From Petunia secreta (Eukaryota > Streptophyta > Magnoliopsida > Solanales > Solanaceae), in assembly GCA_029990175.1 (NCBI GenBank), contig JARKIP010000005.1:54797001-54861000 (forward strand): DNA of 64,000 bases, written 5' to 3'. Under the pieces are notes generated by a model. The model was not told the origin of the DNA. It saw only the letters and a program-made list of their open reading frames with translations, and ran no database searches. This document shows positions 1 to 10,310 of the stretch, in pieces (position 1 is the stretch's first letter; each line of letters starts with the position of its first letter). A program made the position numbers and the translations under genes.

Positions 1-673
1 AGGCAACACTAAGCTCGAAGACGTCCTCGCCAACTCTCAAAGTACATGAGGAGTGGGCGAAACGTAACTCGGCAACATGGTCGAAAGTATGGCAAAGAAG
101 CTAGAGGCGATCTCCGCTTGTTCGTTCCTAAGGCCAGCATCCCTATGTGGATCCGAGCCCGTGAATAATTCATCAACTTCTGTTCCCAGACAGAGGTTCG
201 AAATGGAGACCACTCCAGGAAGCTCCACAGCAGCCAGCAATCAATATATCAAAGGAGTGCCTGTCATCCAGGAAATTCTCAAGGAGTTAGAAGTAATTCA
301 CGACCAGATCGGTAACGTGCCGGGTGCTCCACCCCAAGTCACGACCGTTGATTAGTAGAAGTTCTTTCAGCATGCGTACAAGGTGAGCGCTGCACCGGTC
401 CACGTACCTAAGTACTTTCGCCTGCCGAATAACCTTACGTATGATGGAACCATTTATCTTTATGAGCACCTACTACACAATCGTTAAGAGCAATGGGATC
501 ACAGATGAAGAAACCAATATGGTTTGATAAAGAAGTTAGGTTCAACCCTGACCAAGGGGGCCCTCACATGGTACACTCAGTTGCCTTTGGGGTCAATTGA
601 GTCGTTCACACAGATGCAGTATCTCTTCAAAAATGCGCACTCCGGTGCCCGCAAACGAGAAAAACATATGGAT
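1..673 (+). repeat. Tat/Retand-like gag fragment, second copy of RET1 gag 5' region
   Basis: This stretch aligns base for base with 7189 to about 7816 inside RET1, starting at the first base of the window. It encodes the same N-terminal gag sequence (for example MVESMAKKLEAISAC) and the conserved gag block around the LTKGALTWYTQLP motif, but with frameshifts. Copy 1 carries about 46 bases (roughly 158-205) that RET1 lacks. Similarity stops abruptly near 673, where sequence of an unrelated gypsy type begins. It is therefore a fragment of another member of the same retrotransposon family, entering from beyond the left edge. The gag product would be the capsid-like protein of the element's virus-like particle; this copy cannot make it intact. 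Confidence 0.85.
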
Positions 674-1880
674 ATCTTCTAATTCCTATGTGAAGAGTGG
701 AATGAGAAATGGTGTTGCTCTTACTATGATTGGGGTACATTGCTCTACTAGTAGTGGTAGGAGTAGCGCTATGGGCTATGGAACCAAGGCGAGAGGTACT
801 TATGGATTCCATAGTGGTACTCCTTTCTCGACTTCCAACAATATTTCTAATGTTGAAAGAGTGACGGGAAGTGGAGGTTATTCTAGTGGTATTGCCACTA
901 GTGGAGGGATAAGGAAGACCCAAGTTGTTGGTGTTGATAGTCGTGGGCATTCAAGTTCTTTCGTGGATGCATCTCTACGAAACTTGGGTAGACGTAGGTT
1001 CATTGTTGAGGTAGATGGTATTGGAGGATGGTTACTCAATATTGGTGACACCAATGCCAATAGCATTAGCGTTTCGTTGGTCACTAAGCTAAGGATACCA
1101 TGCGACACTTTAGAGCATCCGTATGAGTATAATGGAATTTAGGTTTCTAAGGGAGCGTTGGTGTCCATATCTCATAAGAGTTATAAGAAGCATGTTTGGT
1201 GTCACGTGTATCCCATGCGGGATATTGATGTATGGCTAGGTGACCCATGGTTGCAAAACAAAAGTGTGCAATATAGTGATTTGAAGGATGCGTATTTTGT
1301 GGGCATAGGGCAAAGAGTTTATGACTTTGTATCTTATCGGGCAAGAGGCCAAATGCCTACTAGTGCACCTTCTTTGGTTATGCAAAGGAGCAAGGAGCAA
1401 GAACTTCATTCCATGGTTGAAAAGGTGCAAACAAGAAGTCCTACAATTACAAAAGGTGGTGGGACTAGTGCAAAAGAAGAGTTGGAAAATGTCAACAAGG
1501 TGAGCCCGAAGCCACTTCCAAAGCCATGTGGTTCACCAACAAAGAAAAAGGAGACGTCAAGTGATGAGTCTCCAAGTCCTAGATTCCGGGTTGATGTAAA
1601 AAGTTCACTTACTCCGGCTATGGGTATTCTTGGACCTCGTCCCAACTCAACCGAATTTGAGAGACAAAAGATAGAGAGGAGTAAGGGAGTGACTGGTGAC
1701 AACTCTCGAGTGGAAAAAGGAGAGGTTGTGTTGAGTGATGTGAGTGGGTTGTCACCACCTGAATCTACACCCGGCCTTGAAAGAAAAATGAGGGAAAAGA
1801 AAGAGGGAAAAAGAAAAATTGAGAGTGAGGACACCCTTGTTCTAACATTAACCCTTTATCTTTTTCTTCTACTTGTGTGA
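674..1880 (+). pseudogene. Gypsy-like gag C-terminus and inactivated aspartic protease domain
   Basis: One reading frame runs through this region with a single stop at 1140-1142. A Ser/Gly-rich first part (codons from about 677) leads into a retropepsin-like domain: LLNIGDTNANS followed by SVSLVTKLRIP, and then PMRDIDVWLGDPWLQ. This matches, in order, the active-site loop, the following helix and the LGRPWQ end block of Ty3/gypsy proteases. The catalytic Asp position is Asn (codon AAT at 1038-1040), so it should be inactive. A Lys/Ser-rich linker (about 1380-1830) follows. The frame ends at 1880 in a C/T-rich stretch and a TTGTGCAG sequence that resembles a 3' splice site, so splicing into the next ORF is possible. 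No reverse transcriptase follows, which is unusual. The alternative is an ordinary decayed gypsy fragment. Confidence 0.6.
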
Positions 1881-3210
1881 GTACTTGTGCAGGTATTCTT
1901 GGAGGCAAACCAATGGAGCCTCAACCTTGTTCCAAGATGAAAAGACAAGGTGAAGGAGATGCCGAATGTGAGCTACAAGGTGGAGACATTCATGACACTT
2001 CAAGTGCATTGAGTGAGCACAATGACCACTCAAAGGTATGTGTTATTTCTTCTTCCCTTGAGCATGTTAATTCCTTGCCTTGTGATATTGTTTGTGAAAA
2101 ATCTAGGCTAGTTTATGATTTGCATGACTATAATGTTTTGCAACTAGTGTAGAGCCGTTGGGTCAACTTGTGTGTGAAAATGAACCACTAGTTGAGAGGA
2201 TTGCAAAGCCACATCATGATGTGAGCTCGGTTTTCATTGAACCTCTCTTTAGTGAAGATGTTATAGTTGACCTTGTGTGTGAGCCTTATTATGACACCCC
2301 ATCCATATTTGATAAAGGAGAAGATGAATTGTATGATTATCCTACTCTTCTCTTTGATTGTTTACTTGCTAGCGGAGGTATCTTGTGTCATAGTGAGGAT
2401 GGTTGTGACCTTGAGGAGTCTCTAGAGTATGAGATGGATCGATTTGTTTTAGAAAATTCCTCGAGTGAGGGTGAAGAGCCTAGTCTTGATACTATGCTTT
2501 TGTGTGACCATGAATTTGAGGTGCATACTTTTATATTTCCATTGTGTGAAGATAATCTCATTTGTAGTAGCGAATTATATCGGACTAGGGTTGGTAGTAA
2601 AATTGAACCTCCATGGTTTGAAAAGTTAGACTCTATGGAAAATCCATTGTTTGGAACTCCAAGTGAGATGAGTGGTCTTGATATTGGTTGTGATGAACCA
2701 TCTTCTAGTAGTCCTAACCTTCATTGTGTGGACTATAATGATGAAGGACCGATTTTGGAGACCTTCCTTTGGAGTTTGTCAAGTGAGGGAGATTGTTTTG
2801 GAGTTGGATTTGGAGGTGAGGAAGTCACTCTTGATTTGTGTAAGAGTGCTTCCAAGAAGGGGAGTGGATTATTTGATGTTAGTTTCAAATTGAACTATTT
2901 TGTTTACTCCATCCCACATGTTGACGACACCTTTGGTATTGAGCATGCCAAAGCCAATGAGTCACATTGTGATGGTAAGGCATTAAAGGCTTGGTGTGTT
3001 GACCATGAGCTTGGAGGACATAAGGAACTTAGTTGCTTAATCTTGCATGTTCCATATCTTATTAATCTCTTTGCTTGTTATGGTAGTAAGTTCTTGTCAT
3101 TGTTGAGCCAAGAATTTGTTGTTTCCTTTGGTATTGATGCTTGGCATCTGAAAAGGTTGCTTTTAAGCTTTACCTCAAATAGCAGATATTTTGTCATTCA
3201 ACTAATATGA
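1877..3210 (+). CDS. Acidic Cys-containing ORF of unknown function behind the dead protease
   Basis: A long open stretch continues the upstream locus: first 1877-2152, then, after a one-base slip between about 2134 and 2152, an open frame of about 350 codons to 3210. The protein is strongly acidic, with many Asp/Glu-rich runs such as KGEDELYDYPTLLFD, scattered Cys residues (CLLASGGILC, CDHEFEVH), and a more hydrophobic C-terminus (ILHVPYLINLFACYG). I see no catalytic motif, signal peptide or clear membrane segment, and I do not recognise a domain. The listed start at 2158 is TTG; the natural start is more likely upstream, through a splice near 1893 or as a fusion to the protease-like ORF. It sits where reverse transcriptase would lie in a normal gypsy element, so an accessory protein of a non-autonomous gypsy family is my inference. 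Confidence 0.5.
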
Positions 3211-3592
3211 GATTTCCATGTTGTTCCCAATCATGTTTGTTCATCACTTTGCTGCCAGCCGTCAAAGTAATAAAATGTAGTTGTTGTGATAGCTAAATAC
3301 TACACTAATATTTATCATAGATAATTACCTATGATTACTTTATGGATATTCTTATCGTATAAATAATTTTTATATTGTTATTGCTTAATTTTGAGCTTAA
3401 ACTCCAAAAGAATCTAGTGTCTACTGAGTTGGATAGCATGACTTATACAAGAAAATAAGAAAGCAGCATAATTTCTAAGATGTGACTGCACTTCAATTGC
3501 TTTACCACATGAAAGGAATAAAAAGGAAAATAACTACACATGAGGTATACATTCGAAAGTGACCATGGGAGATCAATGAAGTTGAACTGTTG
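3211..3592. other. AT-rich spacer without recognisable gene
   Basis: The stretch between the acidic ORF and the copia LTR holds short ORFs only. I see no domain, RNA gene or repeat structure. Its right end, at the copia LTR, is the only boundary that can be fixed. Confidence 0.5.
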
Positions 3593-3746
3593 TTGCCAAA
3601 TGTGATCTATTTGAAAAGATCAAGATAAACGTTAACCAGAAAACATCATTGACAAATGTTTTCTTGCATAGAATAATTTGGCAAGTGTTTAAAAAAACCA
3701 AGCCAAGTATCACTACTGGCACATAATTTTGAGAAAATCACTGGAG
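3593..3746 (+). repeat. CP1 5' LTR, proven part
   Basis: This is the part of the left LTR that can be matched to the truncated right LTR at 48367-48522, including AAAAGATCAAGA and a GCACATA block in both copies. The LTR continues beyond 3746, but the other copy is cut there by OGR2, so its true end is not visible. A perfect 9-base inverted repeat, TGACAAGTG at 3783-3791 and CACTTGTCA at 3806-3814, lies just downstream in the probable remainder of the LTR. Confidence 0.75.
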
Positions 3747-4186
3747 CTCACTATTTTTCATACTTAGGTGGCAAAAATCTATTGACAAGTGGCATCAAGT
3801 ATATACACTTGTCATGCTAAAAAGCAATCAAATAGGTCTATTAATACCATGCTATGTTACCATCGGCTACATACCAAAAAAGCAAACCAAAATAGCTATC
3901 TATAGCCTCATCCTTACTTTCTCTTCTTTTTACGCCCCCTTTGCTAGAGTTTATGTATTATTGCACAAACTTAATTTCTTTCTCTTATCCTCTATGTCCA
4001 ACATGATCTCTCTATATAATAGAAGAAGACTTAATTTATGCTGAAAAAATATTTCAGACAGCTAAAATAGTTTTTTAGGACAGTACCCAGCGTGATTCAA
4101 GCACCGTACATCCTGAAGAAAATGTAACTATATCCTTTTACTTGTATTGCATTTAACAATTTTTTTCGTTATACATCTTCCAGCAC

Positions 4187-4432
4187 TTGCTTCAGACAGA
4201 AAGTTTGGGAGTCTGCTCGCAGAGCGGTATACCGAAAAAAAGAAAAGCGAAGGAATATGTGATGGCGGAACGCAAAGTTAATCGACGTGGTGTCCTGAGA
4301 AAGCGGCCCCCTTTCTGTCTTTCTTGCTTGATTCGACTTTCATCTCAGTGTCTTATCCGGATTGAGTGTATACTATCCCCAACCGGCCTGAGGCCCCCTG
4401 CGAATCCGTAAATCTGAGGAGCATTGTTGTTG
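4187..4432 (+). repeat. GC-richer insert with TTG/TTA tail, possibly SINE-like
   Basis: This block is clearly richer in G and C than the AT-rich sequence around it and ends in GTTGTTGTTATTATTATT. Several Solanaceae SINE families end in TTG-type tails. I could not identify a convincing A box and B box at normal spacing, nor flanking duplications, so it may be another kind of small insertion. The short ORF across it has no recognisable domain. Confidence 0.25.
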
Positions 4433-4523
4433 TTATTATTATTTTATCTGTACCTACCATCTAAGAAATTATTTTAGCATTTTAAAATGTTTTCCCAAGA
4501 GTAAACAAACATCTCTCTATATT

Positions 4524-4615
4524 ATAGAGGCATTATGAATCAGCAAAGCTAAGTAACAAATCGAGCTAATATAGAGGCATTATGAATCAGCAAAGCTAAG
4601 TAACAAATCGAGCTA
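4524..4615. repeat. 47-base perfect tandem duplication
   Basis: The segment beginning ATAGAGGCATTATGAATC at 4524 recurs at 4571 without a mismatch over about 45 bases. Two identical adjacent copies in an otherwise decayed leader point to a recent local duplication, for example by replication slippage. Confidence 0.9.
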
Positions 4616-5090
4616 GTTTATAAAGAATAATAATAAAGGGACAATCAGACAAATAAGAGTTGGACAAGGATTAGGAAATTGTACTATGAGACTAATAGTA
4701 ATCATAAGCTAGAGAGAGAAAAGATAGTTACGACTTGTAATGATGAGTCTATAGAAGTTATATTGGTTTTAGTTTCTTTTGCGTTTCGGATGGCTAACAT
4801 AGCCTGTATTAGTGGGAAAATTTATTGGCATTTTGGTATGCCAAGTGTAAATAATATTTTCCACATGTTAAGATATATTTACCACTTATCAAATTTGGAT
4901 ATAATGGGCAACTGATCCGTTTTTTAACAAAAATATTGTGCCATCTTCCCACAATTTTTCCAAAATATTATGTCATCATTTTAAATACCAATCAAATTAT
5001 TAATAGTCCCCCGCATATTTCAAATAATGTTTCTAAGAGATGGTAAGAATACGAAGGTGTGAGAATAAGTTTGGTGTCTTCTGGACTATG

Positions 5091-5480
5091 AGCCACACCA
5101 GCTGCTCAAGTACCAGTTTTACTACCTTATGCCAAACTATTTCGTAACATGTCCATTTTTGAAATTTTTGTTGATGAGAATTTCAAACGTCGGCAAGAAC
5201 GTATCTTTTTAATGCTCGATGTTCATGGTATTGCTCATGCTCTATCCTAACCACAACAATTAAGAAACTATGACACATAATGATGCTTACGAAATTAATG
5301 TTGATGCTACCAATGTCGGTGTTGTCCCTCCACTCAAGGTCCTGTTATTTCTCCATATGTGGGCCGACGGACGTAGTAGAGACAATACGAGGTATGTTAA
5401 ATGATCTGAAGGTTACAAAGCCCAGTAACCTCAATTTTGAACGAAATAGGCTATAATTTTAATTGTGAAAAATTAGGTTA
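5091..5480 (+). pseudogene. CP1 gag, N-terminal remnant with internal deletion
   Basis: Translation of 5091-5250 gives PYAKLFRNMSIFEIFVDENF followed by KRRQERIFLMLDVHGIAHAL, the start of a copia gag of the NFKRWQERV type. Stops follow, and the remaining 200 bases cannot hold the rest of gag, so most of the capsid and the zinc knuckle have been deleted. The next open frame (5483) already encodes the gag-protease boundary. The gag protein would package element RNA into cytoplasmic particles. Confidence 0.6.
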
Positions 5481-5482
5481 TT

Positions 5483-6511
5483 ATGTCCAAAAAGAATATA
5501 AAGATGACAAGAAGTGACAAAGAAAATAGAAATCATCCGGAAGCTAATTTAGTTGAAGGAAATGAAATTATTGCGGCTGTCATTTCTCAAGTGAATATTG
5601 GCCACTATGAAAAAATGGGTGGTAGACTCTGGGCTACTCAGCACATTTATGCAAATGGAGAAACATTTATCTCCTATACTACTATAGAGGATGATAATGA
5701 AGTAGCCTACCTTGGAGACTCAGGAATTGTTAAAGTCCTGGGTATGGGTAAAGCACTCATGAAACTTACTTCTAAATTTTTTTTAGCTTTTATGGATGTG
5801 CTACATGTCTCTGATATTACGATAAACCTTTTTTTTATAGCCTTATTAATAAAATCCAGGGTTAAAGTGGAATTTGAATCTAATAAGATTCTAATGACCA
5901 AAAATAATATTTTATTTGGAGAGCTATTGTAACCAAGGACTTCTTTGAACTTGATGTTTCTGACATTATATATGAAAATGCATCTGCATCTGCTTATATG
6001 GTTGAATCTATTTCTTTGTGGCATACTAGACTAATACATGTTAATATGTCATACATTCAAAAAATTCAACAATGGGCTTACTATCAGGTTTAAACACAAA
6101 CAAGATTTACAAAATGTGAAATATGTGGTGAAGCCAAAATTACTAAAATGTCATGTTTTTCTATAAATAAAGAGACTGTATTACTATCTTTGATCCACAC
6201 TGATTTGGATTATTTAAAATAAACTATGATTAGAGGTAATAAAAGATATTATGTGACCTTTAGTGATGATTTTTAGATATTAGTTGTACTTGCTTAAAAT
6301 AAAAATGATGCATTTGATGCTTTTATTTTTTTTAAAACCGAGGTCCAGGATCAACGTAGTAGAAAAATCAAGAGAATTAAATCTAATAGAGAAGGAGAAT
6401 ATTTTTTCTTGAATGATTATATTGAAAAGAAATTCATGAAGTAACCCCTCTGTATTCACATAAGTCTAATGTATAAGCTGAAAGGAAAAATAGAACATCA
6501 AAAAAATTGAT
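5483..6511 (+). pseudogene. CP1 protease, GAG-pre-integrase and first part of integrase
   Basis: An open frame of 149 codons (5483-5932) spans the copia protease. The active-site region is degenerate: RLWATQHIYAN stands where WWLDSGATKHICAN-like sequence is expected, so the catalytic Asp is lost. Downstream of 5932, LWHTRLIHVNMSYIQK is the GAG-pre-integrase motif. Scattered integrase pieces follow in changing frames: a YYVTFSDDF block and a KIKRIKSNREGEYFF block, which is the second catalytic Asp region. The frame breaks exactly at the RET1 insertion, and the sequence resumes at 45395. The protease would cut the polyprotein and integrase would insert the DNA; neither can be made here. Confidence 0.7.
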
Positions 6512-6977
6512 TGTGTGGGTAAAATACGCTACCTATGATTACAGGGATACGAGTCTAGCTAGCGAAGACTAGACTTACTCTATAAGTTACAAGGTGTTGA
6601 GGATACACGCCTGCTCCACAAACCAAACCGCTCAGCTGGAACGGGTCTTGTGACGAAAGCCATATATCCCGCCGTCTTAGGATTATAGTATCATACTTAG
6701 GGTTAATTTGTATATCCGCCTTGAGTAAACAAGCCCATGGCCTAGAGTCTTTGTATTTTACCATAATTAGGACTGGGGTAGATCTATAATTATAAATACC
6801 CCCTCTCCCCTATTGTATTGATCATCAAACAACTCTCCAAAAATTCGACTATTCTCAAGGAACACAATCTCTTTATTTTCTGCTTTATATAATTTTCCTT
6901 ATTATTTATCGTATCGCTTGTGACCTTTTCATAAATTTTATCTGTTTAACCTACTAAGCAATGTTTAGTCACAAAAA
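6512..6977 (+). repeat. RET1 5' LTR
   Basis: It starts TGTGTGGGTAAAATAC and matches the 3' LTR (TGTATGGGAAAATAATC) along its length, including the block TTGTATTTTACCATAATTAG. The right end is set by comparison with the 3' LTR, which ends CATAAACA before the TSD. The LTR supplies the promoter and the polyadenylation region of the element. Confidence 0.85.
6791..6798 (+). promoter_or_regulatory. TATA box in RET1 5' LTR
   Basis: TATAAATA lies in CTATAATTATAAATACCCCC, followed by a C/T-rich stretch typical of plant LTR transcription starts. The same octamer is preserved at 45205-45212 in the other LTR. Confidence 0.6.
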
Positions 6978-6978
6978 G

Positions 6979-6998
6979 TTTGGCGCCCATCGAGAGGC
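6979..6998 (+). other. RET1 primer binding site region
   Basis: TTTGGCGCCCATCGAGAGGC follows the 5' LTR directly. A TGGCGCC core at this place is characteristic of the primer site of this group of Tat-like elements; I do not assign the tRNA. Confidence 0.6.
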
Positions 6999-7029
6999 CC
7001 AAAATTTATAGGTGTTTATAAAGGAAAAG

Positions 7030-7905
7030 CATGACCATGTCGAACGGAAATGATGATGTCCCAAAGAACACCACTGGTGCGGTTGACGAATCCTCAAAGG
7101 ATCCCAATGATCTCGACGGATAATCGAAGGATACTTCTAAGGGTATGATCTCTGTTGATAGTGACTGAGATGACGATCAACTACGCAGAGGCAACACTAA
7201 GCTCGAAGACGTCCTCGCCAACTCTCAAAGTACATGAGGAGTGGGCGAAACGTAACTCGGCCAACATGGTCGAAAGTATGGCAAAGAAGCTAGAGGTGAT
7301 CTCCGCTTGTTTGTTCCTAAGGCCAGCATCCCTATGAGGATCTGACATGGAGACCAATCCAGGAAGCTCCACAGCAGCCAGCAAGCAATGTATCAAAGCA
7401 GTGCCTGTCATCCAGGAAATTCTCAAGGAGTTAAAAGTAATTCACGACCAGATCGGTAACGTGCCGGGTGCTCCACCCCAAGTCACGACCCTTGATGAGT
7501 AGAAGTTCTTTCAGCATGCGTACAAGGTGAGCGCTGCACCGGTCTATGTACCTAAGTACTTCCGCCCGCCGAATAACCTTACGTATGATGGAACCATTTA
7601 TCTTTATGAGCACCTACTACACAATCGTTAAGAGCAATGGGATCACAGATGAAGAAACCCAATATGGTTTGATAAATAGTTTAGGCTCAACCCTGACCAA
7701 GGGGGCCCTCACATGGTACACTCAGTTGCCTTTGGGGTCAATTGAGTCGTTCACACAGATGCAGTATCTCTTCAAAAATGCCCACTCCGGTGCCCGCAAA
7801 CGAGAAAAACGTATGGTTATCTTCGAGATCCGCCAGTATGACGAGGAATTGCTAAAGGACTATTTAGAGAGATTCTAGAGATAGCACATAGAGCTTTTTC
7901 CAGTG
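7030..7905 (+). pseudogene. RET1 gag, N-terminal and central part
   Basis: ATG codons at 7030 and 7036 open a short acidic leader (SNGNDDVPKNTTGAVDESS). The matching downstream frames contain EEWAKRNSANMVESMAKKLE and, at 7546-7878, the conserved capsid block with NGITDEETQYGLINSLGSTL and LTKGALTWYTQLP, ending KDYLERF. This matches the retrotransposon gag domain of Tat-type gypsy elements. Stops and shifts (for example near 7120 and 7337) break the frame. Compared with the copy at 1-673, about 46 bases are deleted around 7339. The protein would form the particle shell. Confidence 0.75.
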
Positions 7906-8199
7906 CCTGACAACATCAATGTAGTAGCTTTTGGTAATAGCTTGAGCCCCTGAGGTTCACTGGCCACACGGGAGCTGCAATGGAGTCTTACACAACACCC
8001 GGTAACAATATAGGACACTATACATCAGTGGTATAATAAAAAGCTTCATCTTAAGCCAAAACCGTCCCAAATACTTAAGGATGAAATACAGAGCGTACAA
8101 CCCCAACGCTGAGGTGGATATTGGTTGAAGAAGGACGAAAGGAAGAATGCAACATCAGCCTGACCCTACAAAACTCTCAAAGAAGCGGAGTGACGCCAG

Positions 8200-8538
8200 A
8201 TGAACGGGCCCTCACGAGAAAAATCTGAGCAACACAACTTCAATGATTTCAGGTTACGAGTAAGCACAGTGGAGCTAGTCACAAATCACTTTAGTAAGCT
8301 AGGCTCGAGAGTACACTGGCCACACACAACCAAGAATGTCTCCGGGAAGAACTCATTGGCCTACTGCGATTTTCATCTCAGTAATGACAAAGGTACGGTT
8401 GACTGCAAGATTCTTATGCTTGAGATCACCCACCTGCTAAAAGAAGGACACCTCAAAGACCTGCTCGCAGAAGGAGGCAAATGGTCCAAGACTTCAGGCC
8501 ATAAGGATATGCGAAGCATCAATGCAATTTTCGGCTGA
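8200..8538 (+). pseudogene. RET1 gag C-terminus, zinc-finger-like
   Basis: An open frame of 112 codons contains YCDFHLSNDKGTVDCKIL followed by EITHLLKEGHLKDLL. This is the Cys/His motif and helix found at the end of Tat-type gag proteins, thought to bind the RNA genome. It lies about 300 bases after the capsid block; the bases between (7906-8199) are the same gene in broken frames. The frame ends at a TGA at 8536. Confidence 0.65.
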
Positions 8539-8617
8539 CCAATGTTCGATCCAGAGAAGGATGAAGCAATCTTGATCTACCCAACTCATGAAAAAGAAAA
8601 AAAGACTTTGAATCGAC

Positions 8618-8953
8618 GTGATCAAGTTCAACAGGAACGATGAAAGGGAATTCAATCATCCGCCCCATGACACCATGATCATTACCATCAAGGTGCTCGA
8701 CACTCATATTGAGAAAACCCTTGTGGATCCAGGGAGTGCCGTGAACATCATGCTCTGGGAAGTTATTCATAAAATAGAGCTTTACCGGCAAGTAGCTCTG
8801 TGCTCGTGCATACTAACTAGCTTTAACAGTATGACTGAAAAGCTGATTGGAGAAATAGCCCTGCAAGTCCACATCCCAGATGTGATAAAGCTAACATCTT
8901 TCCAACTAATGACATGCGACCTCTCGTATAATATCATCTTGGGTAGACCATAA
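8618..8953 (+). pseudogene. RET1 aspartic protease
   Basis: The frame encodes a retropepsin-like domain with the active-site loop KTLVDPGSAVNIM, where the catalytic Asp-x-Gly is preserved, and the C-terminal block YNIILGRP that ends the domain. In Tat-type elements this domain follows gag and processes the polyprotein. The ORF stops just after LGRP, where TAA replaces the expected Trp codon. Of all the protease-like regions in the window, only this one and the GY1 protease keep the Asp. Confidence 0.75.
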
Positions 8954-9420
8954 TACATGGAGTTAGGACGGTACCCTCAGTGCTTCATTGATTCCTCAGA
9001 TAACTGACATTGCTCGGGATAAATTAAATTCAAGGTGAGTAGTTACCGCCCAAGGAAAGTGGTACATATGATGCTACACGAACAATACAAAAGAGAGAAG
9101 GAAGTCGATATGGCAGCAAGGATCAATGCTTGGATTTGGGAGAAATGAGGGAGCAATCGAATGACAAATTCATTCGAGGGAGCCACTTCCTAGTTTGTGT
9201 TCCCAACATGATCGACGGCTCAAGTCTAAAAGCAGAAGTAAATACTTTTGGAATCACAGCAGTAAGGGACACATCGGATCATCTCAAGGCTAGAGCAAAG
9301 GTAATGGAGTTTAGAGAGCGGAATGCTTAGATGAGTTCATTACCTCTATTTTAGCCCTGAGTTCATCTGACGTGTCCCTTACTGCTGTATGTCACGGTTT
9401 AAGCTGTGGCCGTGAGTGTG
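8954..9420 (+). other. RET1 linker after protease; reverse transcriptase deleted
   Basis: A 66-codon frame (9130-9330) has no recognisable motif, and none of the reverse transcriptase blocks, including the YxDD active site, can be found before RNase H sequence starts near 9430. A perfect 16-base inverted repeat (9256-9271 and 9373-9388) flanks the place where the deletion most likely happened. Confidence 0.55.
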
Positions 9421-9429
9421 TTCCTTACA

Positions 9430-10310
9430 CTAAAGCATTTTTAGGTGCAGAAGCACATTTCCATGTTTTGGATCAGCTTGTGTTAGCAGTAGTTATGGCC
9501 GCCAAGAAGTTACAGTCGTATTTTTAGAGCCACTCGATCATCGTGGAAACGTCCTTCCCAATTACGAACCATTCTGCACAAGCCTGGACTCTTAGGGAGG
9601 CTGACAAAATGGGCTATCATATTAAGGGAGTATGACATTATTTATTAGTCGTGCACGACCATCAAATTACAAGTCCTTACAGACTTCACTGTCGATCTCA
9701 CTATTGGTATGATGCCAAAGGTTGAAGAAGAGTTGAAGACAATAGAAGGAATCATCCCTAGATAATAGGTAATCCATACAAACGAGACGAGGAGTGTTAA
9801 AGGGGCCGGCTTTAACCTGATGATTAAGTCATCATCCGGGAAGACCTTCCGCAAGGCCGTCAGCTGCCTGTTGACCATAAATAACGAGGTAGAATATGAA
9901 GCTAAAATTCAAAGTCTAGAATTAGCTTAGATATTGGGGGCCAGGAAGGTCAGTCTCTATAGCGGTTCTTAGCTAGTGGTCAATCAAGTAAACGACATAT
10001 TAGTAGCCAAGGACGGCCGTATGTACGTGTACTTAGCTAAAAATGTAAGCTCGTTTGAAAATTTTTCACAAGTGGAAGTTCGCTCAATTACCAAAAGAGG
10101 AAAATGCGGAGGCCACCGCTTTAACTAGTTTAGCAGCAGCCTTATATATCCTCAATGGAGAAATGTATCATCATACGATCAACGACCCACATGCCAAGCG
10201 CCTAGGTCCAACACAAGCCAATCATGGCCCTCCAAAGAATATTTCAGAGCACTTTGGAGATCAATACAGCCAAACAAGCCCCGAACAAGGTACAGGGCAT
10301 CACTAGAAAA
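9430..10310 (+). pseudogene. RET1 RNase H region, frameshifted
   Basis: Conceptual translation in shifting frames gives AEAHFHVLDQLVLAVVMAAK and SHSIIVETSFPI, the end of the first RNase H domain and connection of Tat-type pol. Further on it gives LTINNEVEYEAKIQSLELA-like and FKWKFAQLPKEENAEATALT-like stretches, the Glu block and last Asp/Glu block of the second, archaeal-type RNase H typical of the Tat lineage. Stops occur throughout. The enzyme would remove RNA from the RNA-DNA hybrid during reverse transcription. Confidence 0.6.

Larger units (their letters stand above)
3747..5090. other. Rest of CP1 LTR and leader, with small insertions
   Basis: No gene is seen. The interval should hold the rest of the LTR, the primer binding site and the leader before gag, but I could not find a convincing initiator-Met-tRNA binding site. 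It holds two local oddities annotated separately: a GC-richer block with a TTG/TTA tail (about 4187-4432) and a 47-base tandem duplication (4524-4615). Confidence 0.4.

Noticed and set aside
4679..4915. 78-codon ORF in the CP1 leader
   Set aside because: AT-rich, no domain; not supported as a gene.
6555..6764. Reverse ORF in RET1 5' LTR
   Set aside because: Not open in the 3' LTR copy; LTR sequence.
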